Shown here: positions 13,313 to 14,063 of the stretch, one piece after another
Layout of the letters: the number at the start of each line of letters is the position of its first letter
Position numbering within the stretch: position 1 is the stretch's first letter
Origin: an uncultured Thermoleophilia bacterium
GTDB taxonomy: Bacteria; Actinomycetota; Thermoleophilia; UBA2241
Assembly (NCBI GenBank): GCA_903912585.1
Contig: CAIWHY010000246.1
Coordinates: 1-14,063 of the forward strand
Reading direction: 5' to 3'
DNA length: 14,063 nt
Notes under the pieces: generated by a model
What the model saw: only the letters and a program-made list of their open reading frames with translations
The model's database searches: none
What the model was told of the DNA's origin: nothing
Translations under genes and position numbers: made by a program

Positions 13313-14063
13313 TCAGCCCCTCACCGGCGCGTTCGCCGGGTACCCGCGCTGCTCCCAGTACCCCTCGACCGGCTTCGCCGTGACCTCGATGCGCGTGACC
13401 CACTTCACGCTCTTGTAGCCGAGCTGCCTGGGCACGGCCAGCCGCACGGGGCCGCCGTGGTCGGCGGGCAGGGCCTGACCGTCGAGCATGTCGGCGAGGA
13501 CGGTCTGCGGGTCCCTCGCGAGCTCCATCGGCACCGAGTCCACGTATTCGCCGGTGTACGCGTGGAAGACGACGAACCTGCCCTCCGGCTGCACGCCGGC
13601 TTTGTCCAGCACTGTGGCCGGCGTCACGCCGCCCCACTTCACGCTGCTGACGCTCCAGCCTTCGACGCACTGGAAGTCCACGGTCTCCTCGTAGCGCGGC
13701 AGGGCTTTCCAAGCCGCCCCGTCGATGGTCAGCGGCGTGTCCACGAGGCCGTCGACCTTGATGCTCCATTGGTCCCACGTCTTGTGCGGGACCTCCTCGA
13801 CGTTGTTCAGCGGGAAGTCGGCGAACAGGTTGCCGATCGACTTCGCCGCACCGCCTCCCGACCCGCCGAGCCTCGTGAACAGCTCGTACACGCCGGCGAT
13901 GCCGGCGACGAAGGCTGCCGCGAGCACGAGGAACCACTTGCGCGTGTAGCGCGTGCCGCTCTGCGGCTCCGGCTCCGGATCCGCCGTCGCAGGCTCGCGG
14001 ACGCCAAGCTCCTTCGGGCGCTGAACCCCTTTGCCCGCGAGCACCACTCTGACGCCACGAGCC
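13313..14063 (-). CDS. Membrane-anchored molybdopterin-dependent oxidoreductase (sulfite oxidase/MsrP fold), 5' end uncertain
   Basis: The frame is open to the window edge. A GTG at 14047 would give 244 residues, but the gene may start outside. With numbering from that GTG, one membrane helix lies at about 38-58 after YTRKW, which is not a proper twin-arginine motif. The oxidoreductase molybdopterin-binding domain (about 90-235) follows: WSIKVDGLVDTPLTI, DFQCVEGWSVSSVKWGGV with the likely Mo-ligand C127, VVFHAYTGEYVDSVPM, then DHGGPVRLAVPRQLGYKSVKWV. The size fits MsrP/YedY-like catalytic subunits, which lack the dimerisation domain of true sulfite oxidases. The reaction is probably oxygen-atom transfer or reductive repair outside the membrane; the substrate is unknown. 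A haem partner could lie beyond the window. The stop is TGA. Confidence 0.88.
   Translation of the reverse strand, partial: ARGVRVVLAGKGVQRPKELGVREPATADPEPEPQSGTRYTRKWFLVLAAAFVAGIAGVYELFTRLGGSGGGAAKSIGNLFADFPLNNVEEVPHKTWDQWSIKVDGLVDTPLTIDGAAWKALPRYEETVDFQCVEGWSVSSVKWGGVTPATVLDKAGVQPEGRFVVFHAYTGEYVDSVPMELARDPQTVLADMLDGQALPADHGGPVRLAVPRQLGYKSVKWVTRIEVTAKPVEGYWEQRGYPANAPVRG

Noticed and set aside
1..14063. tRNA-Pyl or other tRNA genes, CRISPR arrays and insertion sequences
   Set aside because: I looked in the gaps for a CTCTAA-type anticodon loop and for TTCGA-type T-loops, regular spaced repeats and transposase motifs, and saw none. This was done by eye; a covariance-model scan would be decisive.

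Overview
The window is very GC-rich, with G/C-heavy third codon positions, frequent GTG starts and AGGAGG-type ribosome binding sites. Of the stop codons I assign, 12 are TGA, 5 are TAG and none is TAA. Together with proline/threonine-rich membrane-anchored proteins and small envelope proteins, this suggests a high-GC actinobacterium-like genome. A rubredoxin and a corrinoid-type dimethylamine methyltransferase hint at an anaerobic or microaerobic life. The taxonomic call is inference from style, not from a marker gene.

Layout. 1-3147 (+): the 3' part of aroA, a membrane-anchored protein with a pseudopilin-like C-terminal module, and a zeta-crystallin-type quinone oxidoreductase. 3241-3855 (-): a class I SAM methyltransferase, divergent from an FAD-dependent DAO-family oxidoreductase (4064-5440, +). 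5500-7037 (-): a secreted SGNH-like protein and a small lipoprotein. 7197-7691 (+): a four-helix membrane protein whose 3' end overlaps that of mtbB. 7669-9054 (-): mtbB. 9214-11405 (+): a secreted two-module pseudopilin-like protein, a tiny membrane protein, a possible 28-aa coupling ORF and a large membrane-anchored protein. 11419-11580 (-): rubredoxin. 11714-13262 (+): a PLP decarboxylase-like protein with altered active-site motifs and a small tail-anchored protein. 13313 to the window edge (-): a molybdopterin sulfite-oxidase-fold protein.

The main discovery is mtbB. Read naively it looks like two adjacent genes (8020-9054 and 7669-8019), but both halves are in one frame, separated only by a single TAG at 8020-8022. 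The joined 461-residue product aligns from end to end, as I remember the family, with pyrrolysine-containing dimethylamine:corrinoid methyltransferase MtbB, and the TAG sits where the family has pyrrolysine. An 11-bp imperfect hairpin begins 8 nt after the TAG. The terminal stop of mtbB is also TAG, as are the stops of four other genes here, so this genome seems to use TAG both as a sense codon and as an ordinary stop. No pylTSBCD, mtbC, mtbA or ramA is visible in the window.

A second theme is a recurring extracytoplasmic module (hydrophobic helix, then a WPxNPxT-like motif, then Y-rich strands ending in DG or NG) found four times in three proteins, two of which flank the mtbB region. It resembles the globular part of type II secretion/type IV pseudopilins but is attached to signal peptides, a lipobox or an internal membrane anchor.
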